Positions 8,989 to 17,347 of a DNA stretch of 20,873 nt are shown one piece after another (positions within the stretch are counted from its first letter, which is position 1; every line of letters starts with the position of its first letter). The stretch comes from an uncultured Mycoplasmatota bacterium (GTDB lineage: Bacteria; Bacillota_I; Bacilli_A; RF39; UBA660). The stretch lies in assembly GCA_946491675.1 (NCBI GenBank), contig CAMLYN010000007.1:1-20873 (forward strand). Reading direction: 5' to 3'. Both the position numbers and the translations under genes were made by a program. Under the pieces are notes generated by a model, which was given only the letters and a program-made list of their open reading frames with translations, did not search any database and was not told the origin of the DNA.

Positions 8989-10404
8989 TTATATTTCTTC
9001 TATTTTCATAAAATTAGTACTTTTCACTTTTTTAAATGGATAACCGCCAGTAATAATAATATTATCCTTTTCTTTTAAATTTAAAATATCTTGTGCGATT
9101 TTTTTACTTTTTTCAACAATAGCATCCAAACTTTTTAAATCATCAATCAAAATAGGATAAACACCAAAATTAAGAGCTAAAGATTTTGTCGTATTAACAT
9201 TAGGACTCGGTGCGACAATCGGACAAAGAGGTCTAAAACGACTTATTTTTTTAGCAGTATATCCACTTATTGTTGGCGTGAAAATAGCTTTACAATCTAA
9301 TCTTAAAGCACAACCTGCTACACTATAAGCTAAAGAACCAGCTAAATCTCTTTTTTCAGTCTTAATTGATTGCTCTAACATATACTCATAATCAATATCT
9401 TCTTCCGCTGTTTGAACAATTTTTTCTAATAATTTTAAAGTTTCAACAGGATTTGTTCCAACTGTTGTTTCATCAGATAACATAATAGCATCTGTACTAT
9501 CTAAAACGGCATTAGCAATATCAGATACTTCTGCTCTTGTTGGATAATTACTTGAATTAATTGCTGACAACAAATCAGTTGCTACAATACTAATAACTCC
9601 TTTAGCATGACATTTAGAAATTATTTTCTTTTGAATTCCAGGAATTTTTTCCAATGGAACCTCAGCACTCAAGTCTTTACGGTCAATTATAATCCCATCA
9701 CTAACTTTGATAATATTATCAATATCATCTAAAGCATAATTACTTTCAATTTTAGATATTATTTGTAAATGATCATTACCTAAATTAATTAACAAATCAT
9801 TTACCTCTAAAACATCATCCGAGCTAGATACATAAGATAAAGCTAAAAAGTCAACATTTTTTCGACTAGCAAATCTAATAACCTCTTTATCCTGTTCATT
9901 TAAAAAGCTTCTATTTAATTTAAGGTTAGGTAAATTAACTGTTTTATTTTCTTCTATTATTCCTTCTTTTAAAACTTTACATAATAAATAATCTTCACCT
10001 TTATCTAAAACTTGTAATTTAATATTACCACTATCTAATTCGATAATTGAATTTAAAGGTATCTCATTAACTAAATTAGGGTAATCAATACTAAATTTAG
10101 TACAGTCCCCTAACACAGGATTCATAAATATTCTTATTTTATCATTTTGTCTTAACATTGCTTTATTGTTTAAAATACGTCCTACTTTAACAGTCGGACC
10201 TTTTACATCTAAAATAATTGCTGTATAAGTTTTTAAAGAACTATTTAATTCATTAATACAATCAATAATTTGATTACAAAAACTTAAACTAGAATAACTC
10301 ATGTTAATTCTAAAAGCATCCACACCATTAATAATTAATGATTTTAAAGTATCACGATTAGCTATAACCGGTCCAATAGTAGCAATTATTTTAGTTTTAT
10401 TCAT
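8989..10404 (-). CDS. Diverged pyruvate kinase paralogue
   Basis: The 471 residues align almost without gaps with the canonical pyruvate kinase next door, so this is a full-length fold (barrel, B domain, C domain). Many active-site blocks have drifted. RINFSH reads RINMSY (H37Y). DTKGPEFR reads DVKGPTVK, so the potassium ligand T67 is V, E71 is T and R73 is K. The PEP-binding VARGDLG reads IDRKDLS (A241D, G243K). ATEMLESM reads ATDLLSAI and SGET reads SDET. The general lysine in SKIES, R32, N34, S36, D66 and K68 are kept. It may be an enzyme with altered cation and substrate handling, or a non-catalytic regulatory subunit. It has its own strong promoter and is cotranscribed with the GH31 gene. 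Confidence 0.88.
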   Translation of the reverse strand: MNKTKIIATIGPVIANRDTLKSLIINGVDAFRINMSYSSLSFCNQIIDCINELNSSLKTYTAIILDVKGPTVKVGRILNNKAMLRQNDKIRIFMNPVLGDCTKFSIDYPNLVNEIPLNSIIELDSGNIKLQVLDKGEDYLLCKVLKEGIIEENKTVNLPNLKLNRSFLNEQDKEVIRFASRKNVDFLALSYVSSSDDVLEVNDLLINLGNDHLQIISKIESNYALDDIDNIIKVSDGIIIDRKDLSAEVPLEKIPGIQKKIISKCHAKGVISIVATDLLSAINSSNYPTRAEVSDIANAVLDSTDAIMLSDETTVGTNPVETLKLLEKIVQTAEEDIDYEYMLEQSIKTEKRDLAGSLAYSVAGCALRLDCKAIFTPTISGYTAKKISRFRPLCPIVAPSPNVNTTKSLALNFGVYPILIDDLKSLDAIVEKSKKIAQDILNLKEKDNIIITGGYPFKKVKSTNFMKIEEI

Positions 10405-10430
10405 ATTATCATTCCTTTATTCTTATATTA

Positions 10431-10459
10431 ATTATAAAATATATCAACGTTTTAGTCAA
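10431..10459 (-). promoter_or_regulatory. Promoter of the pyruvate kinase paralogue-GH31 unit
   Basis: Minus strand TTGACT (10459-10454), a 17-base spacer and a consensus TATAAT (10436-10431). This is a near-perfect sigma-A promoter and makes the paralogue independent of the upstream pyk transcript. Confidence 0.8.
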
Positions 10460-10460
10460 G

Positions 10461-10504
10461 AAAAAGAACAAACTATATTTTTTCAATTTTCATAAAGTTT
10501 GTTC
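10461..10504 (-). terminator. Terminator overlapping the 3' end of pyk
   Basis: A 9-bp perfect stem (GAACAAACT, 10504-10496, with AGTTTGTTC, 10474-10466) is separated by a 21-base loop and followed by five Ts. The upstream arm and loop are coding and the TAG stop touches the second arm. The long loop makes it weaker than the others, so some readthrough is possible. Confidence 0.6.
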
Positions 10505-11879
10505 CTTTCATATCCGTTGTTTCATAAAAACCACCGGTTATTAAAATAATATCATCTTTTTTCAAGTGAGCAAAATCAATCGCTTTGATTTTTGCATCCT
10601 CAACAATTTTATCAATTGAATCAAAAACTCTAGTCACAACTGGATAAACAGCAAAATTTAAAGCTAAAGATCTTGCCACTTTTTCATTTGGACAAGTAGC
10701 TAAAATTAATGTTTTTGGTCTTAAATTACTAATTCTAGCAGCTGTTTTCCCACTCATCGTTGTAGCAACAATTAATTTAGCATCTAATAATGATGTTGTT
10801 TCAACAACATTAGTAGCAATTGCACCTTCAATTGTTTTTTTGATATGTTCACTATTTATCTTATAATCTAAATGTTTTTCAATATTCTCACATATATTTG
10901 CCATGCACTTGACAGTTTCAATCGGATACTTTCCAACTGTAGTTTCACCAGATAACATAACAGCATCTGTACCATTAATAACTGCATTAGCAACATCTGA
11001 TACTTCTGCTCTTGTTGGTCGATTGTTTTTTTTCATTGATTCTAACATTTCAGTAGCAACAATACAAAATCTACTATGTTTACGACAACATTCAATTATT
11101 TTTGTTTGCAAAATTGGTAAATCTTCCATCGCTGCTTCGACGCCTAAATCACCTCTAGCCACCATAATTCCATCGACAACTGGTGCAATTTCATCTAAAT
11201 TATCGATACCAGTTGTACTTTCTATTTTGGCAATTATTTTCATATCACTACGATTATTCTCTTTTAAAATTTCCTTAACTTGTAAAACATCTTCTTTAGT
11301 TGAGACAAATGACAAAGCTAAAAAGTCACCATCATGTTCACAAGCATAAACAATGTCCGCTTTATCTTCTTCGCTAATAAATGGCATATCTAAATGAACG
11401 CCAGGAACACTCAAACTCTTTTTATTACCTAAAACACCACCAGTAATTACCTTACAAGTAATACCATCCTCTTCTTTAGAAATAACCTCAATACACATTA
11501 ATCCGTTTTCTAATAAAATACGATTACCAACATTAATTGAATCAATAGCATTAGGATGATTAACAGAAAATCTTTCTTCGTTACCTAAAACTTTTTCTTT
11601 AACAATTCTAATTGTTTTTCCTTCAACTAAATTTATTTGATCATTTTCTAAAACACCATTTCTAAATTCTGGACCTTTTGTATCATATAAAATCGCTACA
11701 TTTTCGCCAGTCATTTCTCTTACTTTTTTTACTGAATTAACAACTTCTTTTCTTTCATCTAAAGTTGCGTGAGAAAAATTTATTCTAGCCACATTCATAC
11801 CGTTTTTAACCATTTCACACATAGTATCTGGGTTACTACTAGCTGGACCAATACTACAGATAATTTTAGTTTTTTTCAT
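10473..11879 (-). CDS. pyk: Pyruvate kinase
   Basis: It catalyses the last step of glycolysis, PEP plus ADP to pyruvate plus ATP. All signature blocks are canonical: KIICSIGP at the N-terminus, RINFSH (32-37), DTKGPEFR (66-73, with the glutamate typical of K+-dependent enzymes), AKIES with the catalytic lysine, VARGDLG (R242-G243-D244), ATEMLESM and the NRPTRAEVSDVANA signature. At 468 residues it is the short form, without the C-terminal PEP-utiliser-like extension of the B. subtilis enzyme. GAAGGAGTG lies about 7 bases upstream of the ATG. It is the first gene of the minus-strand block, with its own promoter and terminator. An insertion sequence now lies 68 bases upstream of the start. Confidence 0.97.
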   Translation of the reverse strand: MKKTKIICSIGPASSNPDTMCEMVKNGMNVARINFSHATLDERKEVVNSVKKVREMTGENVAILYDTKGPEFRNGVLENDQINLVEGKTIRIVKEKVLGNEERFSVNHPNAIDSINVGNRILLENGLMCIEVISKEEDGITCKVITGGVLGNKKSLSVPGVHLDMPFISEEDKADIVYACEHDGDFLALSFVSTKEDVLQVKEILKENNRSDMKIIAKIESTTGIDNLDEIAPVVDGIMVARGDLGVEAAMEDLPILQTKIIECCRKHSRFCIVATEMLESMKKNNRPTRAEVSDVANAVINGTDAVMLSGETTVGKYPIETVKCMANICENIEKHLDYKINSEHIKKTIEGAIATNVVETTSLLDAKLIVATTMSGKTAARISNLRPKTLILATCPNEKVARSLALNFAVYPVVTRVFDSIDKIVEDAKIKAIDFAHLKKDDIILITGGFYETTDMKGTNFMKIEKI

Positions 11880-11903
11880 TTTTTCACTCCTTCAATACGT
11901 TAA

Positions 11904-11932
11904 ATTATAACATATTTTCTTTAATTAGAAAA
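11904..11932 (-). promoter_or_regulatory. Promoter of pyk
   Basis: Minus strand extended -10, TGTTATAAT (11912-11904). The -35 position (11932-11927, TTTTCT) is weak, so this promoter probably depends on the extended -10. The insertion sequence ends 15 bases upstream of the -35. Confidence 0.6.
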
Positions 11933-11946
11933 GATAAATTTATCTT
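11931..11946. repeat. 16-bp perfect palindrome upstream of pyk
   Basis: AAGATAAATTTATCTT is a perfect palindrome with no loop. It overlaps the start of the pyk -35 region and its right half lies in the target duplication of the insertion sequence. It could be an operator or simply a palindromic insertion target. Confidence 0.5.
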
Positions 11947-11947
11947 G
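11940..11947. repeat. Target site duplication, left copy
   Basis: TTATCTTG here is repeated exactly at 13532-13539, directly abutting the two ends of the insertion sequence. Confidence 0.85.
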
Positions 11948-11973
11948 GATAGTGTAAAAATGTTTCGGAAAAA
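11948..11973. repeat. Left terminal inverted repeat of the insertion sequence
   Basis: All 26 bases match the reverse complement of 13506-13531. Confidence 0.92.
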
Positions 11974-11983
11974 AGTAAAAAAA

Positions 11984-12039
11984 GAAAGAACTTCTGATAT
12001 AATTACTATTATAAGTCCAAAATAGTAAGGAGTTCTTTC
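11984..12039 (+). promoter_or_regulatory. Nested hairpin hiding the transposase ribosome binding site, with internal promoter
   Basis: The outer arms GAAAGAACT (11984-11992) and AGTTCTTTC (12031-12039) pair perfectly. The inner arms TTACTATT (12003-12010) and AATAGTAA (12021-12028) also pair. The AAGGAG at 12027-12032 falls in the paired 3' side. An extended -10 promoter (TGATATAAT, 11995-12003) sits between the 5' arms. Its transcript would start near 12010 and lose the 5' arms, leaving the binding site free. A transcript entering from outside would keep the full fold and be poorly translated. Confidence 0.65.
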
Positions 12040-12041
12040 AT

Positions 12042-13505
12042 ATGTTAAGTATACCACAAAATATACAAAATGAAGCAAAAAATATTATAAAAAATGTATT
12101 TTTAGAAAATTGTAGAAATCTATTCTCAGAAACTATGGATAATTTGTTCTATAGTTTTTCTCTTTCTAAATATATTGAATTTAATTTGAACTTAATTTCT
12201 AAAATTAAAAATATTGTTATTGACACTTTAATATATGCTATTAATGTTATCGATAAGTTATTCTTAATTTCTGATTATCGTAAAAAACACTTTTATATTA
12301 ATAAACAAAATATTCCTAGAACCATTATTTCTATTTATGGTACTTTATCTTTCAATAGAACTTACTATACTGATAAAAATAAACAAAATGGTTTCTTTCT
12401 TATCGATGAATTATTTGGTTTCGAGCAGTATAAAAACTATGATCAAGTTATTAGAGGTTTATTAATTAATGAATCTATTAATACTAATACCAATAAAGCT
12501 TGTAATAATTCTTTAGTTTATAATCTTGATATACTTAAAAATTTAACTCCTTCTAATATTCCAGATATTCCAAGACAAACTGTTTATCATTGGATTAAAA
12601 ATTTTAATGTTAATAAAATTAATTATGAACCTATTAAAAACAATTCTACTCTTTATGTTATGGCTGATGAAAAATGGATTCATGAACAAATAAGAAAGAT
12701 TAATCTTACTGATGAAGAAAAAGATAAAAAGCATTTTATTATGTCTAAATGTTTTGTTATTTTTACTGGTGCTAAGACTAAAAATGGTAGAACTGAATTA
12801 TTAGGTAAACATGTCTTTATTACTTCTTCTAAAAATCCTTGGAAAGATTTAATGGATGAATTTTGTAAAATATATGACTTTGAAAAATTAGAAACTATTA
12901 ATTTATTAAGTGATTCTGGTTCTTGGATTATTTCAGGTAAATCCGAACTTAAATTATATAGTAAAAATAATATTGTTGTAAATACTTGTGAGTTTCATGT
13001 TAAACAAAAAATTAATAGAATGACTACTGATAAAGAACTTAGAAAACTATTTGTAAAAGCTATATATGAAGAATGTGATAAGAAAAAATTTATCTCATTA
13101 GCTGATGAATTAATTGAAAACAAACCAGATAATAGAAAAGAAAAATTAACTGAATATAAAGATTATATTACCAAACATTGGACAAGCATTATTAATATGA
13201 AAAATTGTGATATTAAATCTTCAATGGAATCTCATATTTCACATTGTGTAGCTGAACACTTTGGGTCAAGACCTAAAGGCTATTCAAAAGATAATATTGA
13301 ACATTATTTAAAACTTCAAGAAGCTAAGTTAAATGGTATTAATATTTTAGACTTATATTTAAAATCTTCTTGTAATGATAATGATTTCATTTACAATGAA
13401 AAAGAAATAAACTTTTCTCTTTTCGATAAGTCTATTTCTTATTTACCTGTACGTTCTTCTAAAAATCCTACTTCTATTCTACTTCACAATATTGCTTATA
13501 ACTAG
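12042..13505 (+). CDS. ISLre2-family (UPF0236) transposase
   Basis: The 487-residue protein shows the layout of UPF0236/ISLre2 transposases: an N-terminal helical region, an FINRTYY-like strand block (LSFNRTYY), YVMADEKWIHEQ, GRTELLGKHVF, LLSDSGSWI and CEFHVKQKINRM. It also has the C-terminal block SSMESHISHCVAEHFGSRPKGYS with the conserved glutamate and the SRP-G signature. The acidic residues in ADE, SDSG and MES are the likely DDE-type catalytic set. AAGGAG lies 9 bases before the ATG. The frame is intact, with no internal stop, and ends TAG immediately before the right inverted repeat. Confidence 0.9.
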   Translation: MLSIPQNIQNEAKNIIKNVFLENCRNLFSETMDNLFYSFSLSKYIEFNLNLISKIKNIVIDTLIYAINVIDKLFLISDYRKKHFYINKQNIPRTIISIYGTLSFNRTYYTDKNKQNGFFLIDELFGFEQYKNYDQVIRGLLINESINTNTNKACNNSLVYNLDILKNLTPSNIPDIPRQTVYHWIKNFNVNKINYEPIKNNSTLYVMADEKWIHEQIRKINLTDEEKDKKHFIMSKCFVIFTGAKTKNGRTELLGKHVFITSSKNPWKDLMDEFCKIYDFEKLETINLLSDSGSWIISGKSELKLYSKNNIVVNTCEFHVKQKINRMTTDKELRKLFVKAIYEECDKKKFISLADELIENKPDNRKEKLTEYKDYITKHWTSIINMKNCDIKSSMESHISHCVAEHFGSRPKGYSKDNIEHYLKLQEAKLNGINILDLYLKSSCNDNDFIYNEKEINFSLFDKSISYLPVRSSKNPTSILLHNIAYN

Positions 13506-13531
13506 TTTTTCCGAAACATTTTTACACTATC
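13506..13531. repeat. Right terminal inverted repeat of the insertion sequence
   Basis: Perfect inverted copy of 11948-11973. It begins at the base after the transposase stop codon. Confidence 0.92.
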
Positions 13532-13539
13532 TTATCTTG
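13532..13539. repeat. Target site duplication, right copy
   Basis: TTATCTTG, identical to 11940-11947. Confidence 0.85.
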
Positions 13540-13572
13540 TCATCATATATTTGTTGATTTTAAAAAATATAT

Positions 13573-13602
13573 AAAAGATAGTTGTGAATCTATCTTTTTT
13601 TT
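13573..13602 (+). terminator. Hairpin terminator between the insertion sequence and the methyltransferase gene
   Basis: AAAAGATAG (13573-13581) pairs with CTATCTTTT (13590-13598) around an 8-base loop, followed by more Ts. On the minus strand it also runs into an AT-rich stretch with Ts. It would block readthrough from the insertion sequence. Confidence 0.65.
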
Positions 13603-13610
13603 GATATAAT
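13582..13610 (+). promoter_or_regulatory. Promoter of the methyltransferase gene
   Basis: TTGTGA (13582-13587), a 17-base spacer and TATAAT (13605-13610) preceded by TGA, which makes an extended -10. The -35 lies in the loop of the preceding terminator hairpin. Confidence 0.7.
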
Positions 13611-13656
13611 TATATAAGAAAATACGATGCCGAAAACGGAAATGGAGATGCAAAAC

Positions 13657-15624
13657 GTGAAAACAATTTCGATTAATAATAGAAGATATATAGGTAGCAA
13701 AGCACGGATGATTGATTTTATTGAAAATACTATAAAAAAAGAAAAAATTGAATTTTCTTCATTTTTTGATTTATTCGGTGGAACTGGCATAGTTGGTGAT
13801 TTTTTTAATAATCAAAAAACTAAAATATATGTTAATGATTTGTTGAAATCTAACTATTTATCTTATCTATCGTGGTTTGGCAATGAAAAAATAGATAAAA
13901 ACAAAATAAAATTGTATATAGAAAAATATAATTCACTTTCTGACTTAGAAGAAAACTATTTTTCAATTAATTTTAGCGATACCTATTTTAGTAAAGATAA
14001 TTGTAAAAAGATTGGTTATATAAGAGAAGATATTGAAACTAATTATCTTTCTAATAACTTAAATACAAGGGAAAGAGCAATACTTATAACCTCTTTATTG
14101 TATGCAATGGATAAAATTGCAAATACAGTTGGACATTATGACGCATATAGAAAAAATGGAGATTTAGATAAAAAGTTAGAATTATGCATGCTTGATTTAA
14201 AATCTAATACAAATAATAAAAATAATAAAGTTTTTAACGAAGATGCTAATGAATTAGTTAAAAATATAAAAGCAGATGTTGTTTATATAGATCCGCCATA
14301 TAATTCAAGACAATATTCTGATGCATATCATTTATTAGAAAATGTTGCAATGTGGGAAAAAAATGAAGTACATGGTGTTGCCAAAAAAATGGAGAGAAAT
14401 GGAATAAAGAGTAAATATTGTTCTGTATCGGCTCCACTTGCTTTTAAAGACTTAATTGAAAATATAAATGCGAAATATATAATTGTTTCGTATAACAATA
14501 TGGGTACTAAAGGAGCTGGCAGATCACAAGCAAAAATTAGTGATGAAGATATTATGAATACTTTGAGAATGAAAGGTAAAGTCAAAGTATATGAAACTGA
14601 TTTTAATCAATTTAATACAGGTAAAACACATATTGACGGTCATAAAGAAAGATTATTCGTATGCAAGGTTGGAAAAACCACAAAGAAAAAACAAAAACAA
14701 GAAGTTTCAATAATTGATAAAGTTAAATCTCCACTAAACTATACAGGAGGCAAGTATAAACTATTAAATCAAATAATACCTATTTTCCCAACTGATATAG
14801 ATTTATTTATTGATTTATTTTCTGGTGGTTCTAATGTAGGGGTTAATGTAAATGCCAAGAGAATTGTATGCGTTGATAAGCAAGAAGAAATAATAAGAGT
14901 TATGGACTTATTTAAGAAGTATGAAGATGGATTTATTATTAATTCATTAGAAAAAATTATTGAAAAATATCAATTAAGCAATTCATTATTAAATGGTTAT
15001 GAAGTTTATAATTGTACTAGTGACAAAGGACTAGGTTCTTATAATAAGTCTAGATATTTAGAATTAAGAAAAGATTATAATAGTATGAAAAGTAATACTA
15101 CTGAAAAAGATTTATTATTTTTAACACTTGTTATTTATGGATTTAATAATCAAATTAGATTTAACTCTAATGGTGAATTTAATATGCCAGTTGGTAAAAG
15201 AGATTTTAATAATTCTTTAAGAAAAAATTTAAAGAATTTTATAACAAAACTTAAAACCAAAAATATTGAATTTATAAAATCAGACTTTAGAGAATTTGCA
15301 ATTGAAACAACAAATAATACTTTAGTATATTGTGATCCCCCATATTTTTTGGGAACAGCTAGTTACAATGAAAATGGTGGGTGGACAGAACAAGATGAAA
15401 TAGATTTATTAAATTATTTATCAATTTTAGATAGTAAAGGTATTAAATTTGCTTTATCAAACGTTATCGAACATAAAGGAAATAAAAATAATATTTTGGA
15501 TGCATGGATAAAAAAACATAATTATAAAGTTCATATTATTGATTGTGATTATAATAATTCTAATTATCATAAACAGACTGGTAATGTTTTGAAAACAACT
15601 GAAATATTAGTGACAAATTATTAA
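13657..15624 (+). CDS. Two-domain (fused) DNA adenine methyltransferase, D12 class
   Basis: Two complete D12-class N6-adenine methyltransferase domains are fused in one 655-residue chain. The first has FDLFGGTG (about 37-44) and DPPY at 212-215. The second has NYTGGK (361-366), IDLFSGG (about 385-391) and DPPY at 560-563. This is the layout of M.FokI and M.StsI, where each half methylates one strand of an asymmetric site. I chose GTG 13657 because GGAG lies 9 bases before it and the N-terminus then reads MKTISINNRRYIGSK, as in relatives. ATG codons at 13627, 13642 and 13648 are in frame but have poorer binding sites. No cognate restriction gene is recognisable beside it. The target sequence cannot be read from the protein. 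Confidence 0.9.
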   Translation: MKTISINNRRYIGSKARMIDFIENTIKKEKIEFSSFFDLFGGTGIVGDFFNNQKTKIYVNDLLKSNYLSYLSWFGNEKIDKNKIKLYIEKYNSLSDLEENYFSINFSDTYFSKDNCKKIGYIREDIETNYLSNNLNTRERAILITSLLYAMDKIANTVGHYDAYRKNGDLDKKLELCMLDLKSNTNNKNNKVFNEDANELVKNIKADVVYIDPPYNSRQYSDAYHLLENVAMWEKNEVHGVAKKMERNGIKSKYCSVSAPLAFKDLIENINAKYIIVSYNNMGTKGAGRSQAKISDEDIMNTLRMKGKVKVYETDFNQFNTGKTHIDGHKERLFVCKVGKTTKKKQKQEVSIIDKVKSPLNYTGGKYKLLNQIIPIFPTDIDLFIDLFSGGSNVGVNVNAKRIVCVDKQEEIIRVMDLFKKYEDGFIINSLEKIIEKYQLSNSLLNGYEVYNCTSDKGLGSYNKSRYLELRKDYNSMKSNTTEKDLLFLTLVIYGFNNQIRFNSNGEFNMPVGKRDFNNSLRKNLKNFITKLKTKNIEFIKSDFREFAIETTNNTLVYCDPPYFLGTASYNENGGWTEQDEIDLLNYLSILDSKGIKFALSNVIEHKGNKNNILDAWIKKHNYKVHIIDCDYNNSNYHKQTGNVLKTTEILVTNY

Positions 15625-15632
15625 AAGATGAC

Positions 15633-16568
<936 letters not shown>

Positions 16569-16572
<4 letters not shown>

Positions 16573-17141
16573 ATAATTTCTTTGTGTTCTCTTAAAATGT
16601 CTATTATTTCTTTTGAAAATGGTAATAATAATCTTGGCGTTGGGTTTTCCTTTTTTATATAATAACTTCCAAGTGGAGATACATCTTCGGCAAAAAACCA
16701 AAATTCTATATCTTTTTCTTTTCCAAAATCTTGTTCAATGTGTTCTCTATATTCTGGTATATTATCAATATGAGATAAAAATACCTTTTTAAAATTATCG
16801 TAGTATTGTTGTAAATTACTTGTGTTTTTTATTTCATCATGGACAATAATTTCTGATTTTGTTTTTAATTCAGAATTGATTTTATTTTGCATTTTTCTTT
16901 CAATAAAACTTTCTTGAATTTTAAAATCACTGCCTTTTTTTCTTGTGTTTTTATAGCTGTCAAATTCAAAATGTTCAATAGCTACTATTTTATTATCATA
17001 TATGGATAAAATATCTGGTCGTTCATATATACCCATATAGTGGAATAACTTATTGACTTCTTGTTGGTCAAAATCTGAATATGTAATTGCAGTTCCTTCT
17101 TTAGATAGATATTTTTGTATAATCATTTCTAATTCACTCAT
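16569..17141 (-). CDS. Unknown 190-residue protein, possible nuclease-like core
   Basis: I do not recognise the family with confidence. Near residue 40 it has RPDILSIYDNKIVAIEHFEFD. This loosely resembles a PD-(D/E)xK nuclease core (PD, then a hydrophobic strand ending in IEHFE), but the usual final lysine is not in place. A charged helical middle (KMQNKINSELKTKSE) and a C-terminal alpha/beta stretch follow. I chose ATG 17141 because AAAGGATGGG precedes it at good spacing; ATG 17150 abuts the AAAGG. The gene is preceded by a leader with promoter, possible leader peptide and intrinsic terminator, so expression is probably controlled by attenuation. Its stop overlaps the next gene as ATGA. Confidence 0.6.
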
Positions 17142-17157
17142 AGCACCCATCCTTTCT

Positions 17158-17205
17158 AAAAAAAGAGATAAAAGTCCTAGAAATATCTACTACCTTTATC
17201 TCTTT
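17158..17205 (-). terminator. Leader terminator (attenuator) before the 190-residue gene
   Basis: An 11-bp perfect stem (AAAGAGATAAA, 17205-17195, with TTTATCTCTTT, 17172-17162) is followed by seven Ts (17164-17158), only 17 bases before the chosen start codon. The first arm overlaps the stop codon of the putative leader peptide, the classic layout for translation-controlled attenuation. Confidence 0.75.
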
Positions 17206-17252
17206 AACTTTGCTATTAATAAATTGTGTACTTCCAAATCAATAACCCCCAT
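17196..17252 (-). CDS. Putative leader peptide
   Basis: ATG 17252 opens an 18-residue frame, MGVIDLEVHNLLIAKLKR, ending TAA at 17196 inside the attenuator stem. A better-placed start may be TTG 17237 (MEVHNLLIAKLKR), which has GGGGG 8 bases upstream. Positions 17265-17259 and 17240-17234 can pair (CCAAATC / GATTTGG) and would enclose that G-tract. Ribosome position on this frame could decide whether the terminator forms. Confidence 0.45.
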   Translation of the reverse strand: MGVIDLEVHNLLIAKLKR

Positions 17253-17294
17253 TAAAAAGATTTGGCAGGTAAATAACCCCTTGTTTTGCCTAAT

Positions 17295-17323
17295 ATAATA
17301 AAGTTTTTAAGAGAAAAAGTCAA
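17295..17323 (-). promoter_or_regulatory. Promoter of the attenuated leader
   Basis: Minus strand TTGACT (17323-17318), a 17-base spacer, TATTAT (17300-17295). Start near 17288 gives a leader of about 147 bases. Confidence 0.7.
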
Positions 17324-17347
17324 TATCTGTCGTTTAAATAATAATGA

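Larger units (their letters stand above)
11948..13531 (+). mobile_element. Intact insertion sequence of the ISLre2 (UPF0236) type
   Basis: The 1584-bp element is bounded by perfect 26-bp inverted repeats (11948-11973 and 13506-13531) that begin GATAGTGTAAAAATG and contain TTTCGGAAAAA. It is flanked by 8-bp direct repeats. It carries a single complete transposase gene that stops exactly at the base before the right repeat. ISLre2 elements usually make 9-bp duplications; here I see 8. Perfect ends, an intact gene and identical flanks point to recent transposition. It separates pyk from its former upstream region and from the methyltransferase gene. Confidence 0.9.

Noticed and set aside
10903..11349. 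A 148-codon plus-strand open frame
   Set aside because: It lies wholly opposite pyk, whose motifs are canonical, and has no ribosome binding site.
13532..13539. Attachment site of an integrated element
   Set aside because: The direct repeat is explained as the target duplication of the insertion sequence; no tRNA gene or integrase partner flanks it.
16573..16701. N-terminal extension of the 65-residue frame
   Set aside because: This part is out of frame with, and fully inside, the 190-residue gene, and it has arginine- and isoleucine-rich shadow composition.
17053..17298. An 81-codon plus-strand open frame
   Set aside because: It overlaps the start of the 190-residue gene and its structured leader on the opposite strand and lacks a binding site.
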